A stretch of DNA of 64,000 nt from Cololabis saira. Taxonomy: Eukaryota > Chordata > Actinopteri > Beloniformes > Belonidae. A model generated the notes under the pieces. That model searched no databases and had not been told where the DNA came from. It saw nothing but the letters and a program-made list of their open reading frames with translations. The position numbers were made by a program, and so were the translations under genes. Below are positions 43,692-54,930 of the stretch, piece by piece. Within the stretch, counting starts at the first letter, position 1. Every line of letters begins with the position of its first letter. The stretch is from NCBI RefSeq assembly GCF_033807715.1, contig NC_084587.1, positions 10,754,863 to 10,818,862 on the forward strand, in the 5' to 3' direction.

Positions 43692-44112
43692 ATCAAGAAG
43701 CAACTCAGATGAAAGGCACCCAATCTTAAGGCTGGTTTATGGTTCTGCGTTACACCTACGCAGAGCTTACGCCGTAGGGTACGCGGCGACGCGCACCCCC
43801 TACAGCGTAGGCTCTGCGTCGGTTTAACGCGGAACCATAAATCATCCTTTAGTCGTAGTAATATTATTAAGTGTTTTGTGGTCTATTTAAGCCCAAACTC
43901 TTTTTGCTTAAAGATTCCATATATACTCACAGTGAGTTCATCTCATTCGGTAGTATAGTCCGGGGGATCTGCGCGGCACCGACGCAGATGATGCTCTCTT
44001 TGGAGCAGGTGCATCCTGAAGGGCATTTAAAAATCTTTTTGGATTCAGCTTCTCCGTAATAAAAACACAACAGCACCAGAGCGGTGGCCAGGCAGCGCAC
44101 GGCAGACGTCAT
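37630..44112 (-). CDS. lgi2: Leucine-rich glioma-inactivated protein 2 (secreted LRR-EPTP protein)
   Basis: LGI proteins are secreted ligands of ADAM22-family receptors at synapses. Eight coding exons, 5' to 3': 44112-43931, 43611-43540, 42934-42863, 42681-42610, 42462-42391, 42114-41945, 40744-40580, 38465-37630. They total 1,641 nt (546 codons), matching the usual LGI length and 8-exon plan. Exons 2-5 are 72 nt each, one LRR per exon. Order: signal peptide (MTSAVRCLATALVLLCF), LRRNT cysteines (CPSGCTCSKESIIC), four LRRs (for example NGSIAEITEGVFSLMPSL), LRRCT (FQCNCENKWLMTWLKN), then seven EPTP/EAR repeats forming the beta-propeller (LFGGSHIYKLDE, HEWFRDTDAEFVEVDGKSY, LPSRGAMVLQPF), ending HIYIDLSL. 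N-glycosylation sequons NAT, NIT and NKS are visible. Introns contain a LINE fragment and a strong inverted repeat. Assignment to LGI2 over LGI1/3/4 rests on sequence and on the ccdc149 neighbour. Confidence 0.95.
38640..39480 (+). mobile_element. LINE 3' part (I/Nimb-like) in the last lgi2 intron
   Basis: Frames give QKRAIRIINKADYYAHTDPL, YNLRGVCNF and VSITGVKFWND, similar to the LINE at 30482. The 3' UTR ends CATTCAACTTCAACTTCAAC. It is antisense to lgi2, with an open terminal frame at 38894-39178. Confidence 0.75.
41333..41538. repeat. 62-nt near-perfect inverted repeat in lgi2 intron 6
   Basis: Arm 41333-41394 (starts TTTACAAACCTTAAAATATC) and arm 41477-41538 (ends GATATTTTAAGGTTTGTAAA) are complementary at 61 of 62 positions, with an 82-nt loop. 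In the lgi2 pre-mRNA it would fold into a long hairpin. It could be a young MITE or a snap-back duplication. Confidence 0.92.
42328..42364. repeat. (CA)n microsatellite in lgi2 intron 5
   Basis: An interrupted ACACACAC run. Confidence 0.85.
43020..43335 (-). mobile_element. LINE 3' tail, minus strand (lgi2 intron 2)
   Basis: On the minus strand AGCCTTGGCTTCAGCCTATA and the T-rich flanks match the 3' UTR type of the LINE at 38640-39480. Confidence 0.5.
43654..43690 (+). repeat. Poly(A) run of about 37
   Basis: A pure A tract in lgi2 intron 1, just upstream of a MITE. Confidence 0.9.
43728..43853. mobile_element. GC-rich palindromic MITE, copy 4 (lgi2 intron 1)
   Basis: Ends GGCTGGTTTATGGTTCTGCG and CGCGGAACCATAAATCATCC flank a core with GTAGGGTACGCGGCGACGCG. 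It is the fullest copy of the family in the window. Confidence 0.85.
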
Positions 44113-44321
44113 GTTGCTTGTGGGGCATTAATGCGGAGCTGGGAGCGCTGCGGTCGGAGCGAGGCTGTTTTCTCCTGTCCTGACATGAAACTGCAGCAGT
44201 ACAGAGGAAACCCCTGACACGGCCTGATACGGGGCTGCCGCGGCCCGGAAGGGACGAAACAAACACAACAAAACCGAGAAAAAGAAAAAAAACTGATTAT
44301 TTTATAATCGCATCTAATATA

Positions 44322-44689
44322 CAGGACTGTCCGAGAAAATTAGAATATTGTGATAAAGTTCTTTATTTTCTGTAATGCAATTAAAAAAACAAAAATGTCA
44401 TACATTCTGGATTCATTACAAATCAACTGAAATATTGCAAACCTTTTATTATTTTAATATTGCTTATTATGGTTTACAGTTTAAGATTTAGATTTCCAGA
44501 ATATTCTAATTTTTTGAGATAGGATATTTGAGTTTTCTTAAGCTGTAAACCATGATCAGCAATATTAAAATAATAAAAGGCTTGCAATATTTCAGTTGAT
44601 TTGTAATGAATCGAGAATGTATGACATTATTGTTTTTTTTAATTGCATTACAGAAAATCACAATATTCTAATTTTCTGAGACAGTCCTG
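44322..44689. mobile_element. Tc1-like palindromic MITE, copy 2 (complete)
   Basis: Ends CAGGACTGTCCGAGAAAATT and AATTTTCTGAGACAGTCCTG are flanked by TA on both sides (44320-44321 and 44690-44691), as in Tc1/mariner insertions. The two halves are mutually inverted along nearly their full length, and it has no ORF. It lies about 200 bases upstream of the lgi2 start codon. Confidence 0.85.
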
Positions 44690-44799
44690 TAATTCGCGAA
44701 GGAAAATAATTTAAAATGATCTGTGTGGATGATTGGAGGATATCAATTCGTTGTTGGTAAGCTTTTAAGTGCCAACATGAATCATTAAAGTGACGTGAA

Positions 44800-44984
44800 T
44801 ATGTTTCAAGTTTCATGTTTCAAGTTTAGTTTATTCATACATAGCCATTAAAATAAACGTATACAATTGAGACCATTCAGACATTTATAATGGTCCTTTG
44901 GCATGAATGGGTCCCCTAAAGTAAGCTATTGAAAGCTTTTGGGAGGGGGCCCAAAGTTCATAAAGGAAAAAAGTAAAATCAAAG
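44800..44984 (-). mobile_element. LINE 3' UTR and tail, minus strand (left piece)
   Basis: Read on the minus strand it ends AATAAACTAAACTTGAAACA followed by repeats of TGAAAC. Its upstream part continues at 54606-54930 beyond two nested insertions. Confidence 0.6.
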
Positions 44985-45091
44985 CCGCAAGCAGCGAAGA
45001 ACGGGCCCCTGCTCTCATGGCCACCGTCCCCCCCGGGTTCCCCCCCACATTCCTAGGTCAATAATATTATAAAAAGTGCCTTTGCTGTTCA
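44985..45091. mobile_element. GGGCCC-ended repeat, left piece
   Basis: It starts AAGCCGCAAGCAGCGAAGAA CGGGCCC and is cut by the LTR element at 45092. The right piece is 53742-54605. Confidence 0.65.
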
Positions 45092-46090
45092 TGTTACAGG
45101 CCTCAAGATGAGAGGCAAGTAACAGAAGATCAGTCCTGTATTTTACAGGGGAAAATAAAGACAAAAGAATTACGTTGCGTTCTTCAAGCAGGCTGCAAGC
45201 TGTCTTTATTCACAGAATCTTAGTTTTCAATCATTTTCTCTTTTTTTCTCTCTTTACATTCAATCATGTCATACAATCAATAATCATAGATCACATATTC
45301 CCAATAATCATGTTCACAATTCCCAATAAACTGTTACTATAGAATTATAGCTTTCAAATTTGGTATTTCTGCTGCTGTACCAAAACTACTGTATATGAAA
45401 TACATTTTTACTGTATGTGTTACAGAACTCACATTTATACTGTTACTTTTAATCAGTGTCTTAGTTTGCTTTCTCAGTAAATACTGTTAAATACTGTTTT
45501 AAACCTATAATGTTTACTCTTTTTACAGTCTTACTGCATTTCTAGAACGTTTTAATAATAATATAAATAAATGAATTAATCAAAAAAGTTGGTCTCAAAT
45601 ACCATGAAATACTCTCTAACACATGAACAATGACACACCAAAACGTATGCTAACTGTGAATGGTAAAACACGTGTACTCTTTCAAGTCTCAAAATAAACT
45701 AAAACACGATATTTCTGCATGTTGCTTAGATAAAACAAAAACATAAAGGCTTATGAGTCCTTTGCCATTAGTTGTGATGCTTTTGCACATTTTACTAACC
45801 TGTATTTTACAGGGGAAAATAAAGACAAAAGAATTACGTTGCGTTCTTCAAGCAGGCTGCAAGCTGTCTGAAGTACGGTAGCCTCCGTGGTTCATATACC
45901 GGTGATACCACTGCGCAACGCCCAAGGCATACTCAGCGCTTCTTAATGCCCCCTGGTGGCGTAACTAGGTAGCGCTCCTACTATAATTTGAAACACAAAA
46001 TGCAACTGAAATAGGCCTTTTACATGGCTAAAACTCAAAATTAAAATAAAACCAATACACAATTGTGCACATACACTTGTAGGTGTCACA
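45092..46090 (-). repeat. 3' LTR of the second element (999 bp)
   Basis: On the plus strand it starts TGTTACAGGCC and ends GGTGTCACA. It contains a 71-bp direct repeat at 45135-45205 and 45799-45869 (unit starts CCTGTATTTTACAGGGG). Confidence 0.95.
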
Positions 46091-46110
46091 CACTCCCCAA
46101 CAAAAAATAA
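46091..46110 (-). promoter_or_regulatory. Polypurine tract of the second element
   Basis: On the minus strand the sequence just before the 3' LTR reads TTTTTTGTTGGGGAGTG, G-rich and directly abutting the LTR. Confidence 0.65.
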
Positions 46111-46182
46111 AATGGCTCCAGACATTTTACCATTCAAAAACACTTCCAAAATAACAAACTTTTAGTGTGATTTCTCAATCAC

Positions 46183-49100
46183 CTAAGTGTAGGTGTGCAT
46201 GTTCGGGAATACTGGGTAGGGGAAAGGGGATGGCCAGTAGGGTACCGGGACTTGGTAAAGTGCAAAAGGGTTAACTTGCATTCCCCAATACGACATCTGT
46301 GGGGGCCCATAAACTTCTGCACTACCAACTGAAGGGTTTCTCTGAACTGAAGGTTGACCTAGGGTATCGTAAGTGAAACGTGTAGCTGGCCTCCTATCCC
46401 TAATGGACCTTCTGGGTGTGTGCACATTAGTATCAGGGGTCAGGCTAGGTCTCCCTAGATTCACTTCTGGAGCAGGCTCCTCCGTTTCACTTGAAGTAGA
46501 AGGTCTGGGACTAACTCTTGGCTCTCGGTTCCCTTCATGTTCCTCCTGTTCAATGTCACTGTTCGGCTCATTGTACTGATTTCCATCATACTGATTCTGT
46601 TCCTTTTTTCTCTGTTCTGTGGGTGGAGCATCTATTCTGTTTCCACTCCTCAGATTATATCTTAATTCATAGTATGTGTTTCCATCATCATCAGAACTTG
46701 TGTCACTGTCGGGTTGTGGTTCTGTCTCCTTGAAAGGCGTATTTGTGCCTCTCCTTTTCTTTGACTTGGACTTTTCTACCTCTTTGGGCAGCTCGACAGG
46801 TAGGTCATTGACAAGATGCAACAAATTACGATGCAATATACGTGACTTGGTTCTATCAGTTTCTTTGACCACCTTGTAGACTGGATTGTCACTGATTTGT
46901 TCTACCACGTTATAGATGGTGCTTTCCCAATATGACCTTAACTTTCCAGGGCCACCTCTTTGACTCAGGTTGCGTACGAGCACTCGATCACCTGGTTGTA
47001 GCACTACACCTCTTGTGTGTTGGTCATAATACTTTTTACCTCGATCACTTGACTTTTTGCTGTTTTCTGATGCTATGCGATACGCTTCTGACATGCGTTC
47101 TGCCCATTTCTCGGCATAGCCCTTTGAGGTCTGGGGTTCCTCATTGTTAACCATTCTGAACAACAGATCTATTGGCAACCGGGGGTGTCTACCAAAAAGC
47201 AGAAAGAAAGGCGAATAACCAGTCGCTTCATGACGTGTACTATTGTACGCATGTACAATCTGGGGAAGATAGTCTTTCCAATTTTCCTTTTTTTTCTCCT
47301 TCAGGGTACGCAGCATCTGGAGAATCGTACGGTTAAACCGTTCGGCCGGATTCCCCTGAGGGTGGTAGGGAGTCGTACGAGAGTGTCCTACTGTGCTCAT
47401 TTTCTGTAGAGTTCGGAAGAGATCATTCTCGAACTCCTTCCCTTGGTCGTGGTGTAATTTAGACATGTATCCATATCTGGGAATGTAATCATTAAAGATC
47501 TTCTCCGCCGCGGTTTTCCCAGACTTGTTACGAGTCGGATAGGCCTGTGCATATCGGGTAAAGTGGTCTACCACAACAAGAATGTATTGGTATCCACCTT
47601 TACTAGGCTCCAAGTGCATATAATCAATGGATACGAGCTCCAGTGGAGAGCTGGTAGTTATGCTACCCATTGGTGCTCGTATGTGGGTCACTGGCTTTTT
47701 CTGTTTTATGCATTGGCACTGTCTCGTGACATAGGTCTCAATGTCACGTCTCATATACGGCCAATAAAATCTCTGCCTAGCCAAGTTTAGGACTCTTTCA
47801 GTGCCAACATGGCCCATATCATCGTGCAAGTGCTTAAGGACTAGGGCTTTGTAGCTAGCGGGCAAGACTAACTGACGTCTCTCGGCTGTCTTACGATAGA
47901 GCACTCCATTCTCAATGTGTAGCCTTGTCCATTCGTGCATTACCTTCTTGCCAGCGCCCTTCACACTCTGTTTCATGCTTTCAGTCAGTGGTGCACTTGA
48001 CTCTTTCATTTTTAGAATCTCCCCAATCACTGGATCTGTTCGCTGGGCTTTTTGCAGTTCAGCTAGATCAATCGGTGTCACAGCTTCTCTGCTGCTTGGT
48101 TCGGACTGGGCACTCTGTTCTAGAGCCAGGGCGGCGATCCAGGCAACATCTCCCTGCTCACCTGCTCTGCACCCTCCCCAAGTAGCAGTGACAGCTTCTC
48201 TGGGAAGTTCTTGTGTACACTCAGTGACATATGTGTTGATATCTAGGGGGCATCTGGACAGTGTATCGGCATCACCGTTTGCTTTGCCGGGTCTGTACCG
48301 TATGTCAAACTTAAAATCTGACAGTTCACCCACCCACCGGAATCCAACTGCATTCAACTTAGCAGTACTCATGACATACGTTAAGGGATTATTGTCTGTA
48401 TAGACAGTAAAATGTGGGGCATAATACAAGTAATCCCTAAATTTCTCACAGACGGCCCACTTAAGAGCGAGAAATTCTAGTTTGCCTGAGTGCATTCGGT
48501 AGTTTCTTTCAGCTGGGTTGAGGGTTCGTGAGCCATAACCGATTACTCTTAGCTTCCCATTCTGACGTTGGTACAGAACAGCTCCAAGTCCCTTTTCAGA
48601 TGCGTCCGTGTGGAGCACAAAAGGCAACTCGAAGTCAGGGTAGGCGAGAATAGGGGGGTTCACCAACTGGTCAATTAGCTTACACAAGGTGTCTTGGTGG
48701 AGCTCGGTCCACTCAACTGGTGTTCTGGATGGTAATTGTGCACCCTTCCCCTTCTGAGCTTTGCGCCTATCCTGAGGCTGCTGTTCTTGGCCCTTTTTCT
48801 GTTGTAGGAGCTCATAGATGGGCTTCGCTACTCTGGAAAAATCTTGGACAAAAGAACGATAGTAGCTCAGAAACCCAGCTATTCTCCGAACATCTCCAAT
48901 GGTGGTTGGTGTCTCGTTTTTCAAGGCGTACACCGCCTCCAAGTCCTTGGGGTCGATGCGAATGCCCTCAGCTGAAACCAACCGGCCAACATATCTCACC
49001 TCATGTTTAAACAGGTCACATTTTGTGGGTCTGAGTTTCACTCCATGACTCTGGAGAGCTCTAAGGACCTTCCTCAGCCCTTCAATGTGGTCTTCAAACG

Positions 49101-52100
49101 TCTTGGCATAACATAAAATGTCATCCAAGTACGGTATGCAACACTCATCACGCAGAGGAGCGAGCATCTCTTCCATACTGCGTTGAAATGCAGCAGGTGC
49201 GTTCGTCAAACCAAAGGGTATCCGCACCCACTCAAACAGACCCCAGGGCGTAATAAATGCAGTCAAGTGGCGCGACCCTTCTGCAATAAACCCCTGGTGG
49301 TAAGCCTTCCCCTGATCTAGAATGGAGAACCAACTGTACCCACCCAAGGTGTCTGTGAGGTCTTGGATTCTCGGCAGGGGGTGGCGGTCTGGGACTGTGC
49401 GCTGGTTTAAGAGACGGTAATCAATACAAAGACGGAGAGTGCCGTCTTTCTTGCGCACACAGATGACAGGAGCCGAATAAGGGGACTTAGACTTCACAAT
49501 CCACCCTCTGACAAGCAGATCCTCAATGTATTCCTTTACCTCCTTGTACAGGGGTTTTGGAATGGAGGCATAGGATCTTTGTACAGGGTTTTTGTCATTG
49601 AGTGTGATTGACATCTCTAAGCTCGGTATACACCCCATGTCATTGTCATCTCGTGCGAAGGCTGCTGACTCTTCCCTTAACAGTTCTCGTGCAACCTTCT
49701 GTTGTTCCCCACTTAAGTGACTTATGTCAACTGGTGGGTCCCACCTATCTGCCACACTACTTCCCTTGTCCTGTTGAGTCATCTGGACTTTCTGACGGTC
49801 ATTGGGCTTCGGACCACTCTCGTCAGTCTGTACTATTTTAACCACTGGCTCAATGCTTCCTAGAACTGTTCTACAGGACAGGGTCACTTCGTGTCTAGTG
49901 TGGTTACCGATGGGGACTCTCACATAGGGAACTTTTGCCTGACTGATTGCGACAAGACTGTCACCAACATCTAGCTGCTGTAGCTGTGGGTTGTTGTCAG
50001 TGGGTTCAAAAAGCACAACTGGGTTGGACGTGTCAAAGGGGGATGGAACCCTACACTTCACATGTCTGACCTGGCCTGCCGGAATGACTACGTCATGCTG
50101 TCCTACTCTCAACACACTTCTACTGACTTTCTCGTCGTTGGTGAGTTTGGTCTGGACAAAACTGACAATTGCACTGGCTTTATCATCTTGGAGATTCATT
50201 GCACCTCGCAGGAGTGCTACAAGGGTGGGTATGAGGTCTGCACCACCCTCTGGACCCAGTATCAGCTCCTGGATCACATTGAAACCGATCAATGGACGGT
50301 CCAAGGGCACACTACTAACCAGGAAGGGTACTTGTACTGTCAAACTAGGGTCACTGTTGTCGGGGAGACTAACCATCACTCCTACCCAGCCGTCATATGG
50401 CAACGGTTCCCCGTTTACGGCCAGCACACTGAGAGGTTGTCGTCCAATCAATTCAGCCAATGGACGCACTGTGTGCTCAGGGAGGTATGTATTTACCCAC
50501 TGACGATCGAGAAGACTCACTTGGGCACCTGTGTCAAATAAACAGTCTACTGCATAACTGTTAATGTAACACTTGATCTTACATTTCCTCCCCACTAGCT
50601 GAGCCACTCTTTCACGAATTTCAGTCTCTCTGTTTAGGGGCGAGGGGGTCACAAAGTTAGTTTTCACATGAGCTTGACTTTCTTTGGTCAGCTCTGTTTC
50701 TGTGGGACACTCTTGTCCACTGCCCCTTATAGCATGGGCGTTAGCAGAGGATGGGCTATTGTTCTTGTTCTGCCCCTGTTTAAGACATCCTACTGCCCTG
50801 TGACCTGTTTCCCCACATTTGAAGCAATGGTTGCATGAACTTAAGCCCTTCTCAATGCAATTGGGACACCCGTATCGCCTTGTTGTTGGTTTGTGTTTTG
50901 GCTTTGGGTGAGAGCACTCACAGGGTTGTTCTGAGGCCTTAACAGCTGTGAGGGATTCAACCAATTTGGTTAGAGCATCTACCTTGGCATTCAGTTCCTC
51001 AATTACCTTATTCTTAGTCTTTGGCTTGTTTTCTGGTTCTTTTTCAGTGACATCATCCTCAAGTTGGGCACTGTGAGCCTGTGTTATTTTTCTACTAGAG
51101 CCATGTCCCACTTGTCCCAGCCTTCTCTGTCTCTCACTCTCCTCGCTGCACACTTTGTTCACCTGCCTTATCAGTGACTCATCTGACACAGCATTATCAG
51201 ACAAAAGGGGTTTGAGTTCAGAGCGGACATCTGTGTACTTTTGGAGAAGGCCCTGATAAATCGTACGTAAGAAGACATTCTGGACTGTGCGGGGCTCATA
51301 TTCAATGTCCATGCTAGCCTGTCTGGATGCAAACATGACTTTCTGCTTCAGTGCTATCACTCGGTACAGAAACTGTTGAGGGCTCTCGTGTTCATGCTGC
51401 TTAGTGCTCATCAACTCCTGAAATAACTCACTTCCACTCTTTTCACTCAGGTGTGATCGCATGAAGCTCTTAAGCTCGCTAAGGGTTAAGTCATCCTTAT
51501 TAATAAGCATGTCCTTAAACTGTCCTGGTTTGACAATACGTAGGACCCCATGAATAATCTCACACTCTGAATGCTTTGCTTTTAGCCCTACATCAATCTG
51601 CTTACACAACCCATGGTAACTGATGTCGGATGTACTGTCTGTCACCTGACCTCCGTGGACTTTAAATTCTCTGTGTTGTAGGAATGATAAGTCTCTAAGG
51701 GACACCATGCCATCAGGCTGTCTGTGTACTGGGTCTGTGGTATAATGGTCCTGAGCTATGGTCCCTATACTGAGGTCTGACTGTGGTGACACAGTGAACG
51801 TAGGTGTGTGTTGGGCTGATGTGGTCATCTGTTCATGTTCAGCTAATTTCTTGCCCAAGGCCTCATAATTAGCCTTTAACATTTGGTAATCAACTACCTG
51901 TTGATCAGCAGACTTAATAGGAGATGGGTTGGCTATTTTAACTCCCATACCCGGATGAATTGGTCTAGCCGGACTAGGCATTGTGACACGGAGAGTAAAG
52001 ATCTCATTAATTATATCTCTCAAAGCAAGTAAATGTGCAAAACCCTGATCCTCAGAATCAAGCAGTGTTTTACAATGCAAGTACGTACAGATATAATCAA

Positions 52101-52257
52101 AACAACTCTCTTCATCACCTTTAGTTACCTTTGAAGAGTCAACATCTGGCACAGGTGTGATGTTCTCGACAACTTCAAAGAGTTCATCTGCTGTCAGCTT
52201 GTGTAACTGTTTCTTTATTGTCCATGTCAGGTCTTTTCTTGCTTCGCTGTCCGCCAT
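46183..52257 (-). CDS. Gag-Pol polyprotein of the second LTR element
   Basis: One uninterrupted ORF of 2,024 codons starts at ATG 52257 ([10 protein letters not shown]). Residue positions are approximate: Gag 1-470 with a capsid-like region around [19 protein letters not shown]; zinc knuckle [14 protein letters not shown] at 478; protease LFDTGAQ with D575; reverse transcriptase with [17 protein letters not shown] and YLDD at 1043-1046; RNase H starting [12 protein letters not shown]; integrase with [12 protein letters not shown] and a first catalytic aspartate near 1545 (SIDYMHLEP), then HHDQGKEF and [10 protein letters not shown]-terminal [13 protein letters not shown] and a tail with [16 protein letters not shown]. 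Gag and Pol are fused in one frame, unlike the first element. The shared C-terminal FTY motif suggests the two belong to related Ty3/gypsy lineages. I see no env. Confidence 0.94.
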   Translation of the reverse strand: MADSEARKDLTWTIKKQLHKLTADELFEVVENITPVPDVDSSKVTKGDEESCFDYICTYLHCKTLLDSEDQGFAHLLALRDIINEIFTLRVTMPSPARPIHPGMGVKIANPSPIKSADQQVVDYQMLKANYEALGKKLAEHEQMTTSAQHTPTFTVSPQSDLSIGTIAQDHYTTDPVHRQPDGMVSLRDLSFLQHREFKVHGGQVTDSTSDISYHGLCKQIDVGLKAKHSECEIIHGVLRIVKPGQFKDMLINKDDLTLSELKSFMRSHLSEKSGSELFQELMSTKQHEHESPQQFLYRVIALKQKVMFASRQASMDIEYEPRTVQNVFLRTIYQGLLQKYTDVRSELKPLLSDNAVSDESLIRQVNKVCSEESERQRRLGQVGHGSSRKITQAHSAQLEDDVTEKEPENKPKTKNKVIEELNAKVDALTKLVESLTAVKASEQPCECSHPKPKHKPTTRRYGCPNCIEKGLSSCNHCFKCGETGHRAVGCLKQGQNKNNSPSSANAHAIRGSGQECPTETELTKESQAHVKTNFVTPSPLNRETEIRERVAQLVGRKCKIKCYINSYAVDCLFDTGAQVSLLDRQWVNTYLPEHTVRPLAELIGRQPLSVLAVNGEPLPYDGWVGVMVSLPDNSDPSLTVQVPFLVSSVPLDRPLIGFNVIQELILGPEGGADLIPTLVALLRGAMNLQDDKASAIVSFVQTKLTNDEKVSRSVLRVGQHDVVIPAGQVRHVKCRVPSPFDTSNPVVLFEPTDNNPQLQQLDVGDSLVAISQAKVPYVRVPIGNHTRHEVTLSCRTVLGSIEPVVKIVQTDESGPKPNDRQKVQMTQQDKGSSVADRWDPPVDISHLSGEQQKVARELLREESAAFARDDNDMGCIPSLEMSITLNDKNPVQRSYASIPKPLYKEVKEYIEDLLVRGWIVKSKSPYSAPVICVRKKDGTLRLCIDYRLLNQRTVPDRHPLPRIQDLTDTLGGYSWFSILDQGKAYHQGFIAEGSRHLTAFITPWGLFEWVRIPFGLTNAPAAFQRSMEEMLAPLRDECCIPYLDDILCYAKTFEDHIEGLRKVLRALQSHGVKLRPTKCDLFKHEVRYVGRLVSAEGIRIDPKDLEAVYALKNETPTTIGDVRRIAGFLSYYRSFVQDFSRVAKPIYELLQQKKGQEQQPQDRRKAQKGKGAQLPSRTPVEWTELHQDTLCKLIDQLVNPPILAYPDFELPFVLHTDASEKGLGAVLYQRQNGKLRVIGYGSRTLNPAERNYRMHSGKLEFLALKWAVCEKFRDYLYYAPHFTVYTDNNPLTYVMSTAKLNAVGFRWVGELSDFKFDIRYRPGKANGDADTLSRCPLDINTYVTECTQELPREAVTATWGGCRAGEQGDVAWIAALALEQSAQSEPSSREAVTPIDLAELQKAQRTDPVIGEILKMKESSAPLTESMKQSVKGAGKKVMHEWTRLHIENGVLYRKTAERRQLVLPASYKALVLKHLHDDMGHVGTERVLNLARQRFYWPYMRRDIETYVTRQCQCIKQKKPVTHIRAPMGSITTSSPLELVSIDYMHLEPSKGGYQYILVVVDHFTRYAQAYPTRNKSGKTAAEKIFNDYIPRYGYMSKLHHDQGKEFENDLFRTLQKMSTVGHSRTTPYHPQGNPAERFNRTILQMLRTLKEKKKENWKDYLPQIVHAYNSTRHEATGYSPFFLLFGRHPRLPIDLLFRMVNNEEPQTSKGYAEKWAERMSEAYRIASENSKKSSDRGKKYYDQHTRGVVLQPGDRVLVRNLSQRGGPGKLRSYWESTIYNVVEQISDNPVYKVVKETDRTKSRILHRNLLHLVNDLPVELPKEVEKSKSKKRRGTNTPFKETEPQPDSDTSSDDDGNTYYELRYNLRSGNRIDAPPTEQRKKEQNQYDGNQYNEPNSDIEQEEHEGNREPRVSPRPSTSSETEEPAPEVNLGRPSLTPDTNVHTPRRSIRDRRPATRFTYDTLGQPSVQRNPSVGSAEVYGPPQMSYWGMQVNPFALYQVPVPYWPSPFPYPVFPNMHTYT

Positions 52258-52261
52258 TTTG

Positions 52262-52450
52262 TCTCACTCAGCAGCGTTTTACAGTTCAGAAATCTTCGTC
52301 CCGCTCTCCGGCACAGTTACGCAGTTCAGTCGTCTTCGTCCAGCAGCTCTGGCAAGTAAGTTTTCAGTAGTCTTCCTCCAACAGCTCTGGCTCATCAAAC
52401 CGTTCAGTAGTCTTCCTCCAGCAGCTCCGGCACATTACACAGTTCAATTC
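52262..52450 (-). repeat. Imperfect tandem units in the leader of the second element
   Basis: The words CAGTAGTCTTCCTCCA, CAGCTCTGGC and CAGCTCCGGC recur about three to four times on the plus strand between the 5' LTR and the ORF. This is untranslated leader. Confidence 0.6.
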
Positions 52451-52718
52451 AGTACTGTAGGGCGAGGCATGCAGCACTCCTCCAGCAGGGAACCCTCTCA
52501 CACGCAGTGGTCCCGTGGCTGCCTCAGTCGCATGTCTGCCGCTCCAGTATGCTGGTTCTGTGGTGTTGGACGGGCTGTCCAGCACTCTGCTAGGGTCCCT
52601 CTCGCACGTGGTCCCGCAGCTGCATCAGTCGCACGCCCGTCAGTCCACCACGCTGGTACTGTGATGTGTCCTGGGTTTGTAGTTTTAGATCAGCATTCCT
52701 TCTAGATAAGTGGTGCTG

Positions 52719-52736
52719 ATCCCAGCGGTGCCTCCA
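52719..52736 (-). promoter_or_regulatory. Primer binding site complementary to tRNA-Thr
   Basis: The plus strand reads ATCCCAGCGGTGCCTCCA, which equals the 3' end of vertebrate tRNA-Thr(AGT) including the CCA, so the element strand is its exact 18-nt complement. It lies 6 nt inside the 5' LTR. Confidence 0.8.
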
Positions 52737-52742
52737 GAATTC

Positions 52743-53741
52743 TGTTACAGGCCTCAAGATGAGAGGCAAGTAACAGAAGATCAGTCCTGTATTTTACAGG
52801 GGAAAATAAAGACAAAAGAATTACGTTGCGTTCTTCAAGCAGGCTGCAAGCTGTCTTTATTCACAGAATCTTAGTTTTCAATCATTTTCTCTTTTTTTCT
52901 CTCTTTACATTCAATCATGTCATACAATCAATAATCATAGATCACATATTCCCAATAATCATGTTCACAATTCCCAATAAACTGTTACTATAGAATTATA
53001 GCTTTCAAATTTGGTATTTCTGCTGCTGTACCAAAACTACTGTATATGAAATACATTTTTACTGTATGTGTTACAGAACTCACATTTATACTGTTACTTT
53101 TAATCAGTGTCTTAGTTTGCTTTCTCAGTAAATACTGTTAAATACTGTTTTAAACCTATAATGTTTACTCTTTTTACAGTCTTACTGCATTTCTAGAACG
53201 TTTTAATAATAATATAAATAAATGAATTAATCAAAAAAGTTGGTCTCAAATACCATGAAATACTCTCTAACACATGAACAATGACACACCAAAACGTATG
53301 CTAACTGTGAATGGTAAAACACGTGTACTCTTTCAAGTCTCAAAATAAACTAAAACACGATATTTCTGCATGTTGCTTAGATAAAACAAAAACATAAAGG
53401 CTTATGAGTCCTTTGCCATTAGTTGTGATGCTTTTGCACATTTTACTAACCTGTATTTTACAGGGGAAAATAAAGACAAAAGAATTACGTTGCGTTCTTC
53501 AAGCAGGCTGCAAGCTGTCTGAAGTACGGTAGCCTCCGTGGTTCATATACCGGTGATACCACTGCGCAACGCCCAAGGCATACTCAGCGCTTCTTAATGC
53601 CCCCTGGTGGCGTAACTAGGTAGCGCTCCTACTATAATTTGAAACACAAAATGCAACTGAAATAGGCCTTTTACATGGCTAAAACTCAAAATTAAAATAA
53701 AACCAATACACAATTGTGCACATACACTTGTAGGTGTCACA
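52743..53741 (-). repeat. 5' LTR of the second element (999 bp)
   Basis: Same length and apparently the same sequence as 45092-46090, at a constant offset of 7,651. The 71-bp internal repeat is at 52786-52856 and 53450-53520. Confidence 0.95.
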
Positions 53742-54605
53742 TTCACATAAAACTCAACTTATCATCATAACTAATTCAGGCCAATGAAGGTCAAGTACTC
53801 AATACCGAGTCCGATGACAACACCCACAACTCTCTATGTCAAACCATTCAAAAGTTATAGCAGAAAGTAGGAACTATCACATATGGACCAACCAGATGAA
53901 GGGGGGGGGTCGCGCTTTTTGGCGTCTAGCGTCGCCACGGTAATGCTTTTGACTGAGAAAAGTAATGCGCGTCATTGCAGGATGGAGACGCACATTTTGA
54001 TGTATAACACACCTGGGTGCACATTACGGTTCGGGCCGCATTAACTGCCGAAGGAATGGCATAAATTGCGCCAAAATTACACGATTCATTCAAAATGGCC
54101 GACTTCCTGTTAGGTTTCGGCCATGGCGCCAAGAGACTTTTCTTTAAGTTGCGACATGATACAGATGTGTACCGATTTTCGTACATGTACGTCAAACCGT
54201 ATTGTGGGGCTTGAGGCACAAAGTTTTATCTGTATGGACCACTCAGATGAAGGGGGGGTGCGCTTTTTGGCATCTAGCGTCGCAACTGTAACGCATTTGA
54301 CTGAGAAAAGTAATGCCCATCCTCGCCGATTTTCGTGCATGTACGTCAAACCGTATTGTGGGGCTTGAGGCATGAAGTTTTCTAGGGGGCGCTGTTGAGC
54401 CATTTTACCACGACCATTAATGCAAACCATTAAATATTAAATTTTTCGCTAGGCCTGGCTTGCGTGCAAAATTTGGTGAATTTGGGGCACGTTTAGGGGG
54501 CAAAAAGGCCCTCATTTCGTCGGAAGAAAAACAAGGAAAAAAATAAATAAAAAAAATTCCTACAGATACAATAGGACATTTGCACTGTCAGTGCTCGGGC
54601 CCTAA
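53742..54605. mobile_element. GGGCCC-ended repeat, right piece
   Basis: It ends AGTGCTCGGGCCCTAATTA. It contains an internal duplication: about 53888-53975 and 54234-54320 both start ATGGACCA(A/C)(C/T)CAGATGAAGG, and the CATGTACGTCAAACCGTATT block occurs at about 54184 and 54339. No coding capacity; class not assigned. Confidence 0.6.
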
Positions 54606-54930
54606 TTACAGTGCAATGTGGTACCGTTGGGAATATGAAAACAGTAGACATTACAATACAGACACTCAAACATACAAATACATACAATCATTCATACAGT
54701 CATCCCAATATCTCCGTCCTGTGGCAAGGGTATTTTATAAATAGGTAGACAGCAAATTTACTTTTAGATTTCTTTTAAAAATGGAGAGAGAACACAGCGT
54801 CTTCAGATCGTCATCAAGTCTGTTCCCGATCTGAGCCCCCCTGCAGACAACACTCACACCAGTGCAATGTAAACGCCGTTGTTTACCTGTTATCAGGTGT
54901 TTATCATAATGTGGTAGAATTGATATCTAT
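54606..54930 (-). mobile_element. LINE ORF2 end and 3' UTR, minus strand (right piece)
   Basis: On the minus strand a decayed frame gives GGLRSGTDL and LSPFLKEI, followed by UTR. It continues at 44984-44800 once the nested insertions are removed. Confidence 0.5.

Larger units (their letters stand above)
45092..53741 (-). mobile_element. Complete Ty3/gypsy LTR retrotransposon, minus strand
   Basis: The 999-bp LTRs at 45092-46090 and 52743-53741 look identical over their whole length by eye. The 4-bp target duplication is TTCA (45088-45091 and 53742-53745). Between them are a tRNA-Thr-type primer site, a single gag-pol ORF of 2,024 codons without a break, and a G-rich polypurine tract. Nothing in the sequence looks inactivating, so the copy may be mobile or very recently inserted. 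It lies inside the GGGCCC-ended repeat. Confidence 0.96.

Noticed and set aside
50062..50541. 159- and 170-codon plus-strand frames
   Set aside because: Antisense to the second element's gag-pol ORF, which has clear protease and zinc-knuckle motifs.
54123..54430. Frames in the GGGCCC-ended repeat
   Set aside because: They fall on both strands of a duplicated repeat block and match no transposase.
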